Origin: Rhizobium hidalgonense | GTDB taxonomy: Bacteria > Pseudomonadota > Alphaproteobacteria > Rhizobiales > Rhizobiaceae | Direction of reading: 5' to 3' | Assembly (NCBI RefSeq): GCF_002914525.1 | Contig: NZ_LODW01000104.1 | Location: 124,001-188,000, forward strand | Length of the DNA stretch: 64,000 nucleotides | Shown here: positions 1-8,458 of the stretch, one piece after another | Numbering within the stretch: position 1 is the stretch's first letter | Layout of the letters: every line of letters starts with the position of its first letter | Position numbers and translations under genes: made by a program | Notes under the pieces: generated by a model | What the model saw: only the letters and a program-made list of their open reading frames with translations | The model's database searches: none | Told to the model about the DNA's origin: nothing

Positions 1-13
1 GCAGCATCGCTGC

Positions 14-38
14 AAATGCCTGATGGCATTTCGTTTTT
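14..38 (+). terminator. Intrinsic terminator of a gene left of the window
   Basis: A 7-bp stem (AAATGCC/GGCATTT) with loop TGAT is followed by CGTTTTT. It would end a plus-strand transcript entering from the left edge; no plus-strand gene inside the window precedes it. The remaining bases up to the DUF1150 gene show nothing else I can name. Confidence 0.6.
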
Positions 39-147
39 CATAGTCCTGTAAGGCGATATGTCGCGACATCCGTCGCGAGCACCGCTAATCGGCTACAACG
101 ACCACGCACCGCAAGAGCGGTGAAACGCGACAGGCACTATTGAACGG

Positions 148-405
148 TCAGTGCAGACTGACCGTCTTCAGCTCGTCCTCGGCAGCCTTGAAGAAGGTGC
201 TGGAGCGGTTGTCCGTCAAGAGGATCGGCGTGCCGTCGGCGCCGAAGAGTGCCCAGAGATCGACGTTCGGATCGATATCCGGCGCCTCTGGAAAACACTT
301 GGCGACCTCTTCGGTGCGCATCTTTCTGATATAGGCGACCTCGCCGCTGCCGATGTGGGCAAGCTCGGATTTGGTCAAGTGAGACGTGGCTTCTTTCATC
401 AACAT
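148..405 (-). CDS. DUF1150 family protein
   Basis: Small acidic 85-residue protein of the alphaproteobacterial DUF1150 family, whose function is unknown and which is often found beside small heat-shock genes. The longest ORF begins at 432, but the ATG at 405 has a GGAGGA Shine-Dalgarno seven bases upstream, so I start there. It lies 47 bases downstream of the Hsp20 gene on the same strand, so the two are probably co-transcribed and heat-controlled together. No signal peptide or membrane segment is visible. Family assignment comes from the sequence pattern (LWALFGADGTPI and the neighbourhood). A biochemical role cannot be given. Confidence 0.8.
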   Translation of the reverse strand: MLMKEATSHLTKSELAHIGSGEVAYIRKMRTEEVAKCFPEAPDIDPNVDLWALFGADGTPILLTDNRSSTFFKAAEDELKTVSLH

Positions 406-452
406 TCCTGTTCCTCCGGAAGAAGGGACCAACGGTTCGACAAACCGTTGTG

Positions 453-878
453 CTACTGTGAAACCGAAATGTTAATTTTCTTGACCATGCGCGCGGGTTC
501 CGGACGAATTAGATCGACGGAGAGCAGACCGTTCTTCAGACCGGCTCCCAACACCTGCATGCCGTCGGCAAGAACGAAGGTGCGCTGGAACTGGCGGGCG
601 GCGATGCCGCGATAGAGATAGTCCCGTTCCCCCTGTTCCACCTGACGGCCGCGAATCAGAAGCTGGTTCTCCTCGATGGAAACATCGAGTTCCTCCTCGC
701 CGAAACCGGCCACAGCCAGCGTGATGCGCAGACGTTCCGGCGCGCCGCTATCGGCGCCGATGCGTTCGATATTATAGGGGGGATATCCGTCGCTCGCCTT
801 GGAAATGCGCTCCAGTGTCTTTTCCATGGCATCGAAGCCCAGAAGCAGCGGGCTGGCGAAAGGGGTAATGCGGCTCAT
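453..878 (-). CDS. Small heat shock protein, Hsp20/alpha-crystallin family
   Basis: A 141-residue ATP-independent chaperone that holds unfolding proteins for refolding by DnaK/ClpB. The alpha-crystallin domain spans about residues 35-128 and contains the FGEEELDVSIEENQLLIRG strand region. A C-terminal I-x-I anchor (INI) lies close to the end, as needed for oligomer formation. The length and the N-terminus (MSRITPFASPLLLGFD) match the IbpA/HspA class of rhizobia, which carry several paralogues. Its 5' untranslated region folds into a ROSE-like RNA thermometer, so translation is probably switched on by heat. It is the first gene of a two-gene unit with the DUF1150 gene. Confidence 0.93.
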   Translation of the reverse strand: MSRITPFASPLLLGFDAMEKTLERISKASDGYPPYNIERIGADSGAPERLRITLAVAGFGEEELDVSIEENQLLIRGRQVEQGERDYLYRGIAARQFQRTFVLADGMQVLGAGLKNGLLSVDLIRPEPARMVKKINISVSQ

Positions 879-888
879 CTTTTTTCAA

Positions 889-937
889 GTCCTTGATGCA
901 AGCGACCATCCCGGACCTTAAGCGCAGCATCCGGATG
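889..937 (-). promoter_or_regulatory. ROSE-like RNA thermometer in the hsp20 leader
   Basis: On the minus strand the leader folds into two adjoining hairpins. The outer one pairs CATCCGGA with TCCGGGATG (one bulge; 907-937). The inner one (889-906) pairs GTCGCTTG with CAAGGAC across a three-base loop and buries the Shine-Dalgarno AAGGA. The inner stem has the ROSE hallmark UYGCU (here TCGCT) opposite AGGA, with one unpaired G. The Shine-Dalgarno lies 11 bases before the ATG. ROSE elements are known to repress small heat-shock genes at low temperature in rhizobia. The fold was drawn by hand. Confidence 0.8.
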
Positions 938-942
938 CCGCT

Positions 943-971
943 AATATGGGGACAGCAACCCGGCGCTGCAA
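943..971 (-). promoter_or_regulatory. Candidate housekeeping promoter of hsp20
   Basis: TTGCAG (966-971), a 17-base spacer and CATATT (943-948) read on the minus strand. The predicted start, near 937, coincides with the first base of the outer ROSE hairpin, which supports both calls. ROSE-controlled genes generally use a vegetative promoter, with control at translation. The rest of the 290-base gap up to the nucleoside hydrolase gene shows no other convincing element. Confidence 0.5.
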
Positions 972-1168
972 GGCACAGGCGGCCGGTTGGCGCCGCCTGA
1001 TCGATTTAAGCCTTCTCGATTTTAAGATGGCCGCTGGCGTCCTTGCTTGACAAAGAGCTGGCTGCCTCGCATCAAAACGTGCCGGCGCGAAATGTGCTGA
1101 TTTGTGACGGGAAATGAATAAATGCTGCATGCCGAGACAACCGGCATAGCGAGGGATGGGACGATCGA

Positions 1169-2113
1169 ATGACAAGCGTGAGAAAGATCATCATCGACAC
1201 GGATCCCGGCCAGGACGACGCGGCCGCCATCATGCTGGCGTTCGGCAGCCCCGACGAGCTTGAGGTGCTGGGGATCACCACGGTTGCCGGCAACGTGCCG
1301 CTTTCGCTTACCAGTCGCAATGCGCGCATCGTCTGCGAGCTCTGCGGCCGGCCGGAGACCAAGGTTTTCGCCGGCGCAGACAGGCCGATCGCCCGCAAGC
1401 TGGTGACCGCCGAACATGTGCACGGCAAGACCGGTCTCGACGGTCCTGAGCTCGCCGAACCGACGATGGCGCTGCAGCCCGGCCATTCCGTCGACTTCAT
1501 CATCGAGACACTGCGCCGCGAGCCTGAGGGCACGGTGACGCTCTGCACGCTCGGACCGCTCACCAATATCGGCATGGCCTTGCAAAAGGCCCCCGACATT
1601 GCCCCGCGCATCCGCGAATTGGTGATGATGGGCGGCGGCTTCTTCGAGGGCGGCAACATCACGCCAGCGGCCGAATTCAATATTTATGTCGATCCCGAGG
1701 CCGCCGATATCGTCTTCCGCTCAGGCGTGCCGATCGTGATGATGCCGCTTGATGTGACGCACCAATTGCTGACCCGCAAAGACCGGGTAAAGCGCATGGC
1801 CGAGATCGGTACGGCGCCTGTTAAGGCGATGGTCGAGATGCTGGAATTCTTCGAGCGCTTCGATATCGAGAAATACGGCTCGGACGGCGGGCCGTTGCAT
1901 GACCCGACCGTGATCGCCTACCTGCTGAAGCCGGAGCTTTTCAATGGCCGGGACTGCAATGTCGAGATCGAGGTCGGCTCCGAACTCACCGCCGGCATGA
2001 CGGTCGTCGACTGGTGGTACGTCACCGAGCGCAAGCGCAATGCAAAAGTCATGCGCCATGTCGATGCGGACGGCTTCTTCGATCTTTTGATCGAACGTTT
2101 CGCCCGCATCTGA
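1169..2113 (+). CDS. Inosine-uridine preferring nucleoside hydrolase
   Basis: A 314-residue enzyme that hydrolyses the N-glycosidic bond of ribonucleosides to base and ribose (purine/pyrimidine salvage). The N-terminal DTDPGQDDA motif (about residues 10-18) supplies the Asp cluster that binds calcium and activates water. VMMGG and the Asn/Glu pocket (AEFNIYVDPEA, about residues 170-180) are also typical, and the late HDPTVIAYL segment carries the active-site His. Length is normal for the IunH/RihA family. A purine-rich stretch (GAGGGATGG) precedes the ATG. Substrate preference cannot be read from the sequence. It converges with grpE across a 31-base gap. Confidence 0.92.
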   Translation: MTSVRKIIIDTDPGQDDAAAIMLAFGSPDELEVLGITTVAGNVPLSLTSRNARIVCELCGRPETKVFAGADRPIARKLVTAEHVHGKTGLDGPELAEPTMALQPGHSVDFIIETLRREPEGTVTLCTLGPLTNIGMALQKAPDIAPRIRELVMMGGGFFEGGNITPAAEFNIYVDPEAADIVFRSGVPIVMMPLDVTHQLLTRKDRVKRMAEIGTAPVKAMVEMLEFFERFDIEKYGSDGGPLHDPTVIAYLLKPELFNGRDCNVEIEVGSELTAGMTVVDWWYVTERKRNAKVMRHVDADGFFDLLIERFARI

Positions 2114-2144
2114 TTTCGGCGTCCTTCAACAAAGGGAAATGGTC

Positions 2145-2777
2145 TCAGGCGTCCTTCTCGTCAAAGACGGAATTGGTTTCGGCTTCGGCCGCCTTCGGGC
2201 CGCCCTTGGCGACGCCGACCATGGCCGGGCGCAGCACGCGCTCGCCGATGGAAAAACCTGCCTGTACGACCTGGACGACCGTGTTGTTCGGCACCTCGGG
2301 GTTCGGCACCTCGAACATCGCCTGATGGAAATTCGGGTCGAACTTCTGGCCGATCGGCTCAAGCTTGCGAACGCCGTGGCGCTCGAGCGCCGACAGCATG
2401 GCGCGCTCGGTCATCTCGACACCCTCGATCAGGGTGGTCAGGCCGGCATCGGCCGCATCCTTGGCCTCCGGAGGGATCGCATCGAGCGCCCGGCGCAGAT
2501 TGTCCGAGACGGCGAGCATGTCACGCGCAAAACCGGCGACGGAATAGGACTTGGCATCCTTCACCTCGCGCTCGGTGCGCCGGCGCAGATTGTCCATCTC
2601 GGCGGCTAGGCGCAGATAGCGGTCGCGCAGCTCGCCGTTTTCGGCTTTCAGAAGCTCGAGCGGGTCCGGCTGCGAGGCCTCTTCCTGCGCAATATCGTTC
2701 TCGACGTAGGCGGCAGCGTCGGCTGCGGCATCGGCCGCAGTTGCGTCAGGTCCGTTTTTCGTCGTGTCATCGGTCAT
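2145..2777 (-). CDS. grpE: Nucleotide exchange factor GrpE
   Basis: A 210-residue co-chaperone that releases ADP from DnaK. The acidic, Ala-rich N-terminal tail (about residues 1-40) leads into a long coiled coil (LLKAENGELRDRYLRLAAEM onwards). The C-terminal beta domain (about 140-190) includes the conserved FDPNFHQAMFEV segment. It lies 108 bases downstream of hrcA on the same strand, the classic hrcA-grpE arrangement, so it is likely co-expressed with that heat-shock repressor. Length fits alphaproteobacterial GrpE. Confidence 0.97.
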   Translation of the reverse strand: MTDDTTKNGPDATAADAAADAAAYVENDIAQEEASQPDPLELLKAENGELRDRYLRLAAEMDNLRRRTEREVKDAKSYSVAGFARDMLAVSDNLRRALDAIPPEAKDAADAGLTTLIEGVEMTERAMLSALERHGVRKLEPIGQKFDPNFHQAMFEVPNPEVPNNTVVQVVQAGFSIGERVLRPAMVGVAKGGPKAAEAETNSVFDEKDA

Positions 2778-2885
2778 GACGGTCTCCGGTTGGTGTCTTC
2801 AGATGCGCCCGATATCGAGGTTTGACCGAAAAAAATCAAGTCTGCGTGACAAAGAAGCGAAAATTCCGCCGTCTTCGTCAAACTG

Positions 2886-3974
2886 TCAAAGCGGATTGCG
2901 CGAAAGCCGGGAAACGAGCTGGGCGGTATAGTCCACCATCGGCACGATGCGGGAATAATTGAGCCGCGTCGGGCCAATGACGCCGACGGCGCCGACGATG
3001 CGATCGTCATCGTCACGATAGGGCGCGACGATGAGCGACGAGCCGGAGAGCGAGAACAGCTTGTTTTCCGAGCCGATGAAGATGCGCACGCCCGAACCGG
3101 TTTCGGCGAGATTGAGGATCTCGATCAGGCTGTCCTTCTTTTCGAGATCGTCGAACAGCAGGCGGAGCCGGTCGAGATCCTCGGCGCCGGCGAGACCTTC
3201 GAGCAGGTTGGCGCGGCCGCGGATGATCAGCTGCGCCGGCTTGCCCTCGTCCGGGCTGCCGGCCCAGACGGCGATGCCGCGCTCGACGAGATCCCGCGAC
3301 AGGGCATCGAGTTCGTGCCGGACGTTATCCTTCAGCTGGCTTAATTGTTTGCGCAGCTCCGGCAGGGTCTGGCCGGACATGTGGGCATTGAGAAAATTCG
3401 CCGCCTCCGCCAGCTGCGAGGAGGTGACGCCCGCCGGCAGCTCGATGATGCGGTTCTCCACCTGATCGTGATCCCCGACGAGCACGGCCAGCGCCTTTGT
3501 CGGTTCCAGCCGGATGAACTCGACATGTTTGAGCACCGGATCGCTTTTCGAGGTGATGACCAGGCCGGCGCCGCGCGAAATGCCCGACAGCATGCGGCTC
3601 GCCTCGTTCATCATCGATTCCACCGGATTGCCGCCGCTTTCGGCCCGCACCTGACGGTCGATGCTGGCGCGGTCCTCGGCCGAGAGGTCGCCGACCTGCA
3701 TGAAGGCATCGACGAAGAATCGCAGGCCGATCTGGGTGGGCAGCCGGCCGGCGCTAATATGCGGCGAATAGATCAGGCCGAGATCTTCGAGATCGCTCAT
3801 GACGTTGCGCACCGAGGCCGGCGACAGCGACATCGGCAGCAGGCGGGACAGATTGCGCGAACCGAGCGGCTCGCCGCTCTCCAGATAGCCTTCGACGATG
3901 CGGCGAAAAATTTCCCTGGAGCGCTCGTCGAGCGCAGCAACGGCATCCGAAACCGATGTCGACCTGATGCCCAT
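2886..3974 (-). CDS. hrcA: Heat-inducible transcription repressor HrcA
   Basis: A 362-residue repressor that binds the CIRCE inverted repeat of heat-shock operons. The winged-helix N-terminus has the family motif YLESGEPLGSRNLSR (about residues 30-44), followed by the SPASVRNVMSDLEDLGLI recognition region. The GAF-like dimerisation domain fills the middle, and a conserved C-terminal end reads GVIGPTRLNYSRIVPMVDYTAQ. No CIRCE copy (TTAGCACTC-N9-GAGTGCTAA) is visible upstream, so autoregulation is not evident. In rhizobia HrcA mainly controls groESL (family knowledge). It is divergent from rph across about 126 bases. Confidence 0.96.
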   Translation of the reverse strand: MGIRSTSVSDAVAALDERSREIFRRIVEGYLESGEPLGSRNLSRLLPMSLSPASVRNVMSDLEDLGLIYSPHISAGRLPTQIGLRFFVDAFMQVGDLSAEDRASIDRQVRAESGGNPVESMMNEASRMLSGISRGAGLVITSKSDPVLKHVEFIRLEPTKALAVLVGDHDQVENRIIELPAGVTSSQLAEAANFLNAHMSGQTLPELRKQLSQLKDNVRHELDALSRDLVERGIAVWAGSPDEGKPAQLIIRGRANLLEGLAGAEDLDRLRLLFDDLEKKDSLIEILNLAETGSGVRIFIGSENKLFSLSGSSLIVAPYRDDDDRIVGAVGVIGPTRLNYSRIVPMVDYTAQLVSRLSRNPL

Positions 3975-4100
3975 GAACCTCTCGAACCCGCGCTGATGAT
4001 ACTGCCCAAAGTTAAGTCAAACTTGCACCCGTGGCAAAAGGGAATTTGCAAATGAGCGCCGCCAATCGTAGAAGCGGTCAACAAACCCCAGGAGATAAGA

Positions 4101-4820
4101 ATGCGGCCTTCAGGCAGAAAAATCGACCAGATGCGCAAGGTTTCGTTCGAGCGCAATTTTTCCAAGCATGCGGAAGGCTCCTGCCTGGTGAAGTTTGGCG
4201 ATACGCATGTGCTTTGCACTGCGAGTCTCGAAGAAAAAACGCCGCCATGGCTGCGCAATACCGGCAAGGGCTGGGTCACGGCCGAATACGGCATGCTGCC
4301 GCGGGCGACCGGCGAGCGCATGAAACGCGAGGCGGCCGCCGGCAGGCAGGGTGGCCGCACCCAGGAAATCCAGCGGCTGATCGGCCGGTCGCTGCGCGCC
4401 GTCGTCGATCTGCAGGCGCTCGGCGAGCGGCAGATCACTCTCGATTGCGACGTCATCCAGGCGGATGGCGGCACCCGGACAGCCTCGATCACCGGCGGCT
4501 GGATCGCGCTTTACGACTGCCTGAAATGGATGGAAAGCCGCAACATGATCAAGGTCGACCGGGTCCTGAAGGATCATGTCGCCGCCATCTCCTGCGGCGT
4601 TTTCGCCAGCCAGCCGGTGATCGACCTCGATTACCTCGAGGATTCTTCGGCCGAGACCGACGCCAACTTCGTGATGACCGGCGCCGGCGGGATCGTCGAA
4701 ATCCAGGGGACGGCCGAAGGCACGCCGTTTTCCGAAGAGGAATTCACCTCGCTGATGGGTCTTGCCAAGAACGGCATCGGCGAGCTCGTCGCCCTGCAGA
4801 AACAGGCGATTGCGGGATGA
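4101..4820 (+). CDS. rph: Ribonuclease PH
   Basis: A 239-residue phosphorolytic 3'-5' exoribonuclease that trims tRNA precursors and other structured RNA. The protein starts MRPSGRKIDQMRKVSFERNF, typical of Rph. The RNase PH fold continues through VTAEYGMLPRAT, the phosphate-binding GRTQEIQRLIGRSLR (about residues 85-99) and a C-terminal GTAEGTPFS segment. Full length. Its stop overlaps the start of the following VOC gene (ATGA), which is followed directly by rdgB, so rph, VOC, rdgB and hemW look like one operon. Confidence 0.97.
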   Translation: MRPSGRKIDQMRKVSFERNFSKHAEGSCLVKFGDTHVLCTASLEEKTPPWLRNTGKGWVTAEYGMLPRATGERMKREAAAGRQGGRTQEIQRLIGRSLRAVVDLQALGERQITLDCDVIQADGGTRTASITGGWIALYDCLKWMESRNMIKVDRVLKDHVAAISCGVFASQPVIDLDYLEDSSAETDANFVMTGAGGIVEIQGTAEGTPFSEEEFTSLMGLAKNGIGELVALQKQAIAG

Positions 4821-5242
4821 ACTCCATGCTGGAAGGCATGCTGGAAACGGCGCTCTATGCGCGGGATCTCGATGAGGCCGAGGCGTTCTACGAGAACGTT
4901 CTCGGGCTTGAAAAGATTACCCGCGCTGCCAACCGGCATGTCTTCTTCCGCTGCGGCCCCGGCGTTCTCCTGATCTTCAATCCCGAGGAAACGGTGAAGC
5001 CGCCGGCGCCCGACGCGCTGCAGGTGCCGCCGCACGGCACGAGCGGAAATGGCCATGCCTGCTTCAGGGTCTCAGGCCGCAATATCGATGCCATGGCCGA
5101 GCGGCTGAGGGCGGCGGCCGTTGCGATCGAATCGGAAGTGCATTGGCCGAATGGCGGCCGCTCGATATATTTCCGCGATCCCGCCGGCAACAGCCTGGAA
5201 TGCGCGGAGGCTAAAATCTGGGGCATCGAACAGGATATCTGA
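4817..5242 (+). CDS. VOC (glyoxalase/bleomycin resistance) family protein
   Basis: A 141-residue single vicinal-oxygen-chelate protein built from two beta-alpha-beta-beta-beta modules. Module 1 starts at ETALYARDLDEAEAFYENVLGLE; module 2 ends in HWPNGGRSIYFRDPAGNSLE. A late Glu (SLECAEA) and the His of GNGHACFRV are possible metal ligands. Substrate is unknown; such proteins include dioxygenases, isomerases and resistance proteins. I start at the ATG that overlaps the rph stop (ATGA), although the same frame is open further upstream inside rph. The stop abuts the rdgB ATG (TGAATG), so it is translationally coupled on both sides. Confidence 0.85.
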   Translation: MNSMLEGMLETALYARDLDEAEAFYENVLGLEKITRAANRHVFFRCGPGVLLIFNPEETVKPPAPDALQVPPHGTSGNGHACFRVSGRNIDAMAERLRAAAVAIESEVHWPNGGRSIYFRDPAGNSLECAEAKIWGIEQDI

Positions 5243-5887
5243 ATGCGCAAGCTCGAAACGAAGACCATCGTCGTCGCCAGCCACAATGCCGGCAAGATCC
5301 GCGAGATCCAGGAACTGATCGGCCCGCTCGGCTTCACCGCCAAATCGGCGGCCGAGCTGAATTTCGTCGAACCTGACGAAACCGGCACGAGCTTCGAGGA
5401 GAATGCGACGATCAAGGCGGTCGCCTCGGCCAATGCTGCCGGCATGCCGGCGCTTTCGGACGATTCCGGCCTGGTGGTCGACGCGCTCGGCGGTGATCCC
5501 GGCGTCTATACCGCCAATTGGGCGGAGACATCCAACGGCACGCGCGATTTCGACATCGCGATGGCGAAGGTGGAAAAGGCGCTGCAGGATGCCGGCGCGA
5601 CCAAGCCGGAACAGCGCACCGCGCGTTTCGTCAGCGTGCTCTGCCTTGCCTGGCGGGACGGTCACACGGAGCTCTTCCGCGGCGAGGTAGAGGGCAATGT
5701 CGTCTGGCCGCCGCGCGGCACGCAGGGCTTCGGCTACGATCCGGTCTTCCAGCCCGAGGGATATGGCGTCACCTTCGGCGAGATGAGCGGCGAGGAAAAA
5801 CACGGCTGGGCGATCGGCAAGCCGCAGGCGCTGTCGCACCGGGCCCGTGCCTTCAAACTCTTTGTCGAAACCTGCCTGGAGGCATAA
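5243..5887 (+). CDS. rdgB: RdgB/HAM1 non-canonical purine NTP pyrophosphatase
   Basis: A 214-residue house-cleaning enzyme that hydrolyses dITP, XTP and ITP to monophosphates, keeping deaminated purines out of DNA and RNA. Family motifs are SHNAGKIREIQEL at the N-terminus, the metal-binding FEENATIKA and ALSDDSGLVVDALGGDPGVY, and GTQGFGYDPVF in the last third. Full length. Located between the VOC gene and hemW; the rph-rdgB-hemW order is a common proteobacterial arrangement. Confidence 0.96.
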   Translation: MRKLETKTIVVASHNAGKIREIQELIGPLGFTAKSAAELNFVEPDETGTSFEENATIKAVASANAAGMPALSDDSGLVVDALGGDPGVYTANWAETSNGTRDFDIAMAKVEKALQDAGATKPEQRTARFVSVLCLAWRDGHTELFRGEVEGNVVWPPRGTQGFGYDPVFQPEGYGVTFGEMSGEEKHGWAIGKPQALSHRARAFKLFVETCLEA

Positions 5888-5896
5888 GGTCGGTTC

Positions 5897-7099
5897 GTGG
5901 ACAATTTCGACACGCCAAGCCTTTCGCGAGACGCCGCACTTCTGCCCGATACCGGCGAGCCCGGCTTCGGCGTCTATGTGCATTGGCCCTTCTGCGCGGC
6001 GAAGTGTCCCTATTGCGATTTCAACAGCCATGTGCGTCATCAGCCGGTCGATCAGGAGCGCTTTGCGGCCGCTTTCCTGAAGGAGATGGCGGCGGTCCGG
6101 GCCATCAGCGGCCCGAAGACGGTCACCAGCGTCTTCCTCGGCGGCGGCACGCCCTCGCTGATGAAACCGGAAACGGTCTCGGCCATTCTCGACGGCATTG
6201 CCCGGCACTGGCATGTGCCTGCCGGCATCGAGATCACCATGGAGGCGAACCCTTCGAGCGTCGAGGCCGACCGCTTCCGCGGCTACCGGGCGGCCGGCGT
6301 CAACCGCGTCTCGCTCGGCGTGCAGGCGTTGAACGATCGGGATCTGAAATTCCTCGGCCGGCTGCATGACGTCGCCGATGCGCTGAAGGCGATCCGGCTG
6401 GCGCGTGACATTTTTCCGCGCATGTCCTTCGACCTGATCTATGCCCGACCGGAGCAGACGGTCGAACAGTGGGAAAAGGAACTCAAGGAGGCGATCTCCT
6501 ATGCGGTCGACCACCTCTCCCTCTACCAGCTGACCATCGAGGAAGGCACGCCCTTTTACGGCCTGCATAAATCGGGCAAGCTGGTGGTGCCGGATGGCGA
6601 GCAATCGGCCGTGCTCTACGAGGCGACGCAGGAGATCACCGCACGCGAGGGCATGCCGGCCTACGAGGTCTCCAACCACGCCCGGCCGGGCGCCGAAAGC
6701 CGGCATAACCTGACCTACTGGCGTTACGGCGATTATGCCGGTATCGGCCCGGGCGCGCATGGAAGGCTGACGCGCGGCCCCGAAAAAATCGCGACGGCGA
6801 CCGAGCGCAAGCCGGAAGCCTGGCTCGAGATGGTCGAGCGCGACGGCCATGGCATTCTCGACGAGGAACGGCTCGGCTACGAGGAACAGTCCGACGAATT
6901 GCTGCTGATGGGACTGCGGCTGCGGGAAGGCGTCGATCTTGCCCGCTGGCAGCAGCTTTCCGGCCGCGACCTCGACCCGAAACGCGAAGAGTTTCTGCTC
7001 GAACACAAATTCATCGAGCGGATCGGCAATTCACGCCTGCGCTGCACACCCTCGGGCATGCTGATCCTCGATTCCGTCGTCGCCGATCTCGCCTGCTGA
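5897..7099 (+). CDS. hemW: Radical SAM family heme chaperone HemW
   Basis: A 400-residue protein related to oxygen-independent coproporphyrinogen III oxidase and often labelled HemN. The radical-SAM cluster motif CAAKCPYCDFN (Cys at about 33, 37, 40) follows VYVHWPFC. GGGTPSL, the FDLIYARPEQT block and YEVSNHARPG are HemW-like. The length matches HemW rather than the longer HemN, so heme delivery is more likely than oxidase activity. The start codon is GTG, nine bases after the rdgB stop. It closes the rph operon and converges with a saccharopine-dehydrogenase-like gene. Confidence 0.92.
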   Translation: MDNFDTPSLSRDAALLPDTGEPGFGVYVHWPFCAAKCPYCDFNSHVRHQPVDQERFAAAFLKEMAAVRAISGPKTVTSVFLGGGTPSLMKPETVSAILDGIARHWHVPAGIEITMEANPSSVEADRFRGYRAAGVNRVSLGVQALNDRDLKFLGRLHDVADALKAIRLARDIFPRMSFDLIYARPEQTVEQWEKELKEAISYAVDHLSLYQLTIEEGTPFYGLHKSGKLVVPDGEQSAVLYEATQEITAREGMPAYEVSNHARPGAESRHNLTYWRYGDYAGIGPGAHGRLTRGPEKIATATERKPEAWLEMVERDGHGILDEERLGYEEQSDELLLMGLRLREGVDLARWQQLSGRDLDPKREEFLLEHKFIERIGNSRLRCTPSGMLILDSVVADLAC

Positions 7100-7124
7100 G
7101 GTCCATGGGACCATTGGTTTCGAG

Positions 7125-7151
7125 TGCGGCGGCATCGACATCGCCGCCGCA
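7125..7151. terminator. Inverted repeat between convergent genes
   Basis: Perfect 9-bp arms (TGCGGCGGC/GCCGCCGCA) around a 9-base loop, in the 65-base gap between the stops of hemW and the saccharopine-dehydrogenase-like gene. There is no T-run on either side, so it is a possible bidirectional or Rho-assisted terminator only. Confidence 0.4.
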
Positions 7152-7164
7152 TCGACAGGCGTTT

Positions 7165-8247
7165 TCAGCCGTGGCTGGTGGCGCCCGCCTTGAACAGGCT
7201 GCCGGTCGGCGTCTTCAGGAACATCTCCAGCGGAATATGCTCCTGGTGCAGGAAGCCGGTCGCCGGCAGCAGGCCGTCGCGGACCATTTCGATCACGGCA
7301 ACGACGGAGGCCGACGTCGTCCAGGCGATTGCCGTGCGGCGCGCGCCGGCAATCTCGATCGGATAATAGGCGCGCACGAACTCCTTGCGGCGCAGGCTGC
7401 CGTTCTCCGTGCCTTCGGCTGCGACATGCACATAGACGACGTCGTCTTCAACCGGCGGCTTGGCGTTGGTCAGGATTTCGCCGGCCAGCTTGCGCTTGTC
7501 GCGCATCAGAAGCTCATGGAAGAAGAAGTTCATCAGCTCCATGTGGCCGGGATAACGCATGGTCTTGTAGTCGAGATTGTCGATCTTGCCGAGCATGGTG
7601 TCGCACATGGTGCCAAGGCCGCCCGAGGTCGTGAAGGCTTCGAGCTTGACGCCGCCGACATAGACGGTTTCGTGCCATTCCATCGGCGAGACGAGCTTGC
7701 GCATCCCGCCCTCGATGACCTCGCAATCGTTCAGATATTCGTTGACGACGCCTTCGGGCGACCAGTTGAAGGCATAACCGAGCAATCCCGTCGGATGCTG
7801 CGGCAGGGCACCGACGCGCATGCGGATCGAACGGCAGCGCTCGAAGCCGTCGGCTAGGCTGGCGCCGACGATGCCGACGAAACCCGGGGCCAGGCCGCAT
7901 TGCGGCGCCATCAGGCCGCGGGCAGTCTTCGACAATTCGATAATGAAATTCGTTGTGGGAACGTCTTCGGTCAGATCGAAATAATGAATGCCGGCGAGAT
8001 GGGCGGCGCGCGCCAATTCGATGTTCAGATGATAAGGCAGGCAGGAGAGCACTGCCTCGACATTGGAGAGCAACTCGCGGATCACCGCAGGATCGGAGAT
8101 ATCGCCGGTGCGGCACTTGAACGGAACGTCGCCCAGCGGCAGTTGCGCATCGACGCCGATGACCTCGAAGCCACCTTCATGCAATAGCGTTGCCGCCAGC
8201 CGTCCAACCTTGCCGAGGCCGAGAACGGCGATCTTTCTGAAACTCAT
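7165..8247 (-). CDS. Saccharopine dehydrogenase family protein
   Basis: A 360-residue NAD(P)-dependent oxidoreductase-like protein. The Rossmann motif VLGLGKVGRLAA lies at about residue 7-18, and the saccharopine-dehydrogenase C-terminal fold follows (GLAPGFVGIVG, then the KLEAFTTSGGLGTM block). In related bacteria such proteins act on saccharopine/lysine intermediates or carboxyspermidine; the substrate here is not determinable. The open frame reaches 8442, but that extension is not protein-like. A strong GGGAGGA lies just before tandem ATGs at 8250 and 8247; I use 8247 for better spacing. It is transcribed away from dnaA's terminator as an independent unit. Confidence 0.8.
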   Translation of the reverse strand: MSFRKIAVLGLGKVGRLAATLLHEGGFEVIGVDAQLPLGDVPFKCRTGDISDPAVIRELLSNVEAVLSCLPYHLNIELARAAHLAGIHYFDLTEDVPTTNFIIELSKTARGLMAPQCGLAPGFVGIVGASLADGFERCRSIRMRVGALPQHPTGLLGYAFNWSPEGVVNEYLNDCEVIEGGMRKLVSPMEWHETVYVGGVKLEAFTTSGGLGTMCDTMLGKIDNLDYKTMRYPGHMELMNFFFHELLMRDKRKLAGEILTNAKPPVEDDVVYVHVAAEGTENGSLRRKEFVRAYYPIEIAGARRTAIAWTTSASVVAVIEMVRDGLLPATGFLHQEHIPLEMFLKTPTGSLFKAGATSHG

Positions 8248-8361
8248 CATTCCTCCCGTTGCGCCCTTTTCGGCGCTTCTTCGTCTTATGTCACATTCCA
8301 AAACCGCTGCGCCCTTCCGGGCGACCGGCATTGGATGGCCGGAGGTATAGAATAAAAAGCT

Positions 8362-8394
8362 TATAAAAGAAAACGGCCGGAATCGCTTCCGGCC
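8362..8394 (-). terminator. Intrinsic terminator of dnaA
   Basis: Read on the minus strand, GGCCGGAA - GCGA - TTCCGGCC forms a perfect 8-bp stem followed by GTTTTCTTTTATAA. It lies about 65 bases after the dnaA stop codon. Textbook structure. Confidence 0.85.
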
Positions 8395-8458
8395 ATCGAA
8401 TGTCTGCAACGCCACGCGTCTTTCCAGACGCGCAAACGACACTGGAACACTTTGAATT

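Noticed and set aside
3975..4100. CIRCE element upstream of hrcA
   Set aside because: The TTAGCACTC-N9-GAGTGCTAA form is not present in the gap.
5072..7006. Minus-strand open frame of 644 codons opposite rdgB and hemW
   Set aside because: High-GC antisense shadow: rich in Arg/His/Asp, no family motif, and lies across two well-identified genes.
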